From positions 2,263,501 through 2,327,500 of the forward strand of contig JAQISU010000193.1 of assembly GCA_029339505.1 (NCBI GenBank): a stretch of DNA of 64,000 nucleotides, in the 5' to 3' direction. The position numbers were made by a program, and so were the translations under genes. Under the pieces are notes generated by a model. That model searched no databases and was not told the DNA's origin. It saw only the letters and a program-made list of their open reading frames with translations. Positions 63,830 to 64,000 of the stretch are shown one piece after another (within the stretch, counting starts at the first letter, position 1; the number at the start of each line of letters is the position of its first letter). Source of the stretch: Unio delphinus (lineage: Eukaryota > Mollusca > Bivalvia > Unionida > Unionidae).

Positions 63830-64000
63830 TTTTGGATAGTATATGATAGGGTTTGTTTTGGCTGCTTCCCCGTGTGTGTGGTTAGTATAGGGTGTGATTT
63901 TGGATAGTATATAATAGGGTTTGTTTTGGCTGCTTCCCCGTGTGTGTGTGTGGTTAGTATAGGGTGTGATTTTGGATAGTATATAGTATGGTTTGTTTTG
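63830..64000. repeat. Right terminal tandem repeats of element C
   Basis: Imperfect copies with period about 70-73 bp: GATTTTGGATAGTATAT, GGTTTGTTTTGGCTGCTTCC and CCGTGTGTGTG with GGTTAGTATAGGGTGT. They run off the window. They differ from the left-end repeats, so a shared terminal inverted repeat must lie further right or be short. Confidence 0.85.

Larger units (their letters stand above)
44638..64000. mobile_element. Adintovirus-type Maverick/Polinton (element C), intact, right end beyond window
   Basis: About 19.4 kb within the window. It carries the complete Polinton core set, all open: protein-primed polymerase B, FtsK-type ATPase, chromodomain integrase, penton, double-jelly-roll major capsid protein, adenain-like protease, pX-like and pVI-like proteins. 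Accessory genes lie near the ends. GC content is visibly higher than in the flanking host DNA. No gene is broken, in contrast to elements A and B. The left end is taken as AGTAGTAATAGGGGG; the right terminal repeat is not closed inside the window, so TIR and target duplication cannot be checked. Confidence 0.9.

Overview
The window looks like repeat-rich, AT-rich animal nuclear DNA, probably from a marine mollusc. I infer this from tRNA-headed SINEs of the kind common in molluscs, long (AT)n tracts, decayed Jockey-like LINEs, and very little host coding sequence (one possible small exon near 22.5 kb). Three insertions of the Maverick/Polinton class of virus-derived elements dominate the sequence.

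Layout. 1-7058 is a 45-bp satellite array that starts before the window. 7.1-12.8 kb holds a diverged local duplication, (AT)n tracts, a SINE-like fragment and a reverse-strand LINE relic. 12.85-18.0 kb is an old, rearranged Polinton fragment (element B): packaging ATPase, PLA2-like domain, integrase, helicase and capsid-like remains. 18-26 kb is AT-rich, with a SINE, microsatellites, a possible exon and a second LINE relic. 26183-36126 is a second Polinton of B's family (element A), bounded by inverted repeats of about 200-218 bp and a 5-bp CACTG duplication. It carries ATPase, PLA2-like protein, integrase, a polymerase B-SF1 helicase fusion, an HNH endonuclease relic and a jelly-roll capsid gene, nearly all broken by stops and frameshifts. 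36.3-44.6 kb holds microsatellites, a 64-bp minisatellite, SINEs, a LINE fragment and a possible nested DNA transposon.

44638-64000 is the standout: a Polinton of the adintovirus type (element C) whose genes are all open, so it is young or still functional. It has protein-primed DNA polymerase B, packaging ATPase, chromodomain integrase, penton, double-jelly-roll major capsid protein, adenain-like protease, pX-like core proteins and a pVI-like protein, plus accessory genes (a BIR protein, a CCHC zinc-knuckle protein, membrane proteins). Its right end lies past the window.

How element C appears to work: the polymerase replicates the genome, the integrase inserts it, the capsid, protease and ATPase genes build and fill particles, and accessory genes adjust the host. 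Many genes sit about 40-60 bases after a TATAAAA or GATAAAAG box. Most unusual, four accessory genes nearest the two ends finish in a 6-bp stem/4-base loop that fits the metazoan histone mRNA 3' stem-loop, each followed by a purine-rich element like the U7 snRNA binding site. This suggests that the element uses the host replication-dependent histone mRNA pathway to couple these genes to S phase.
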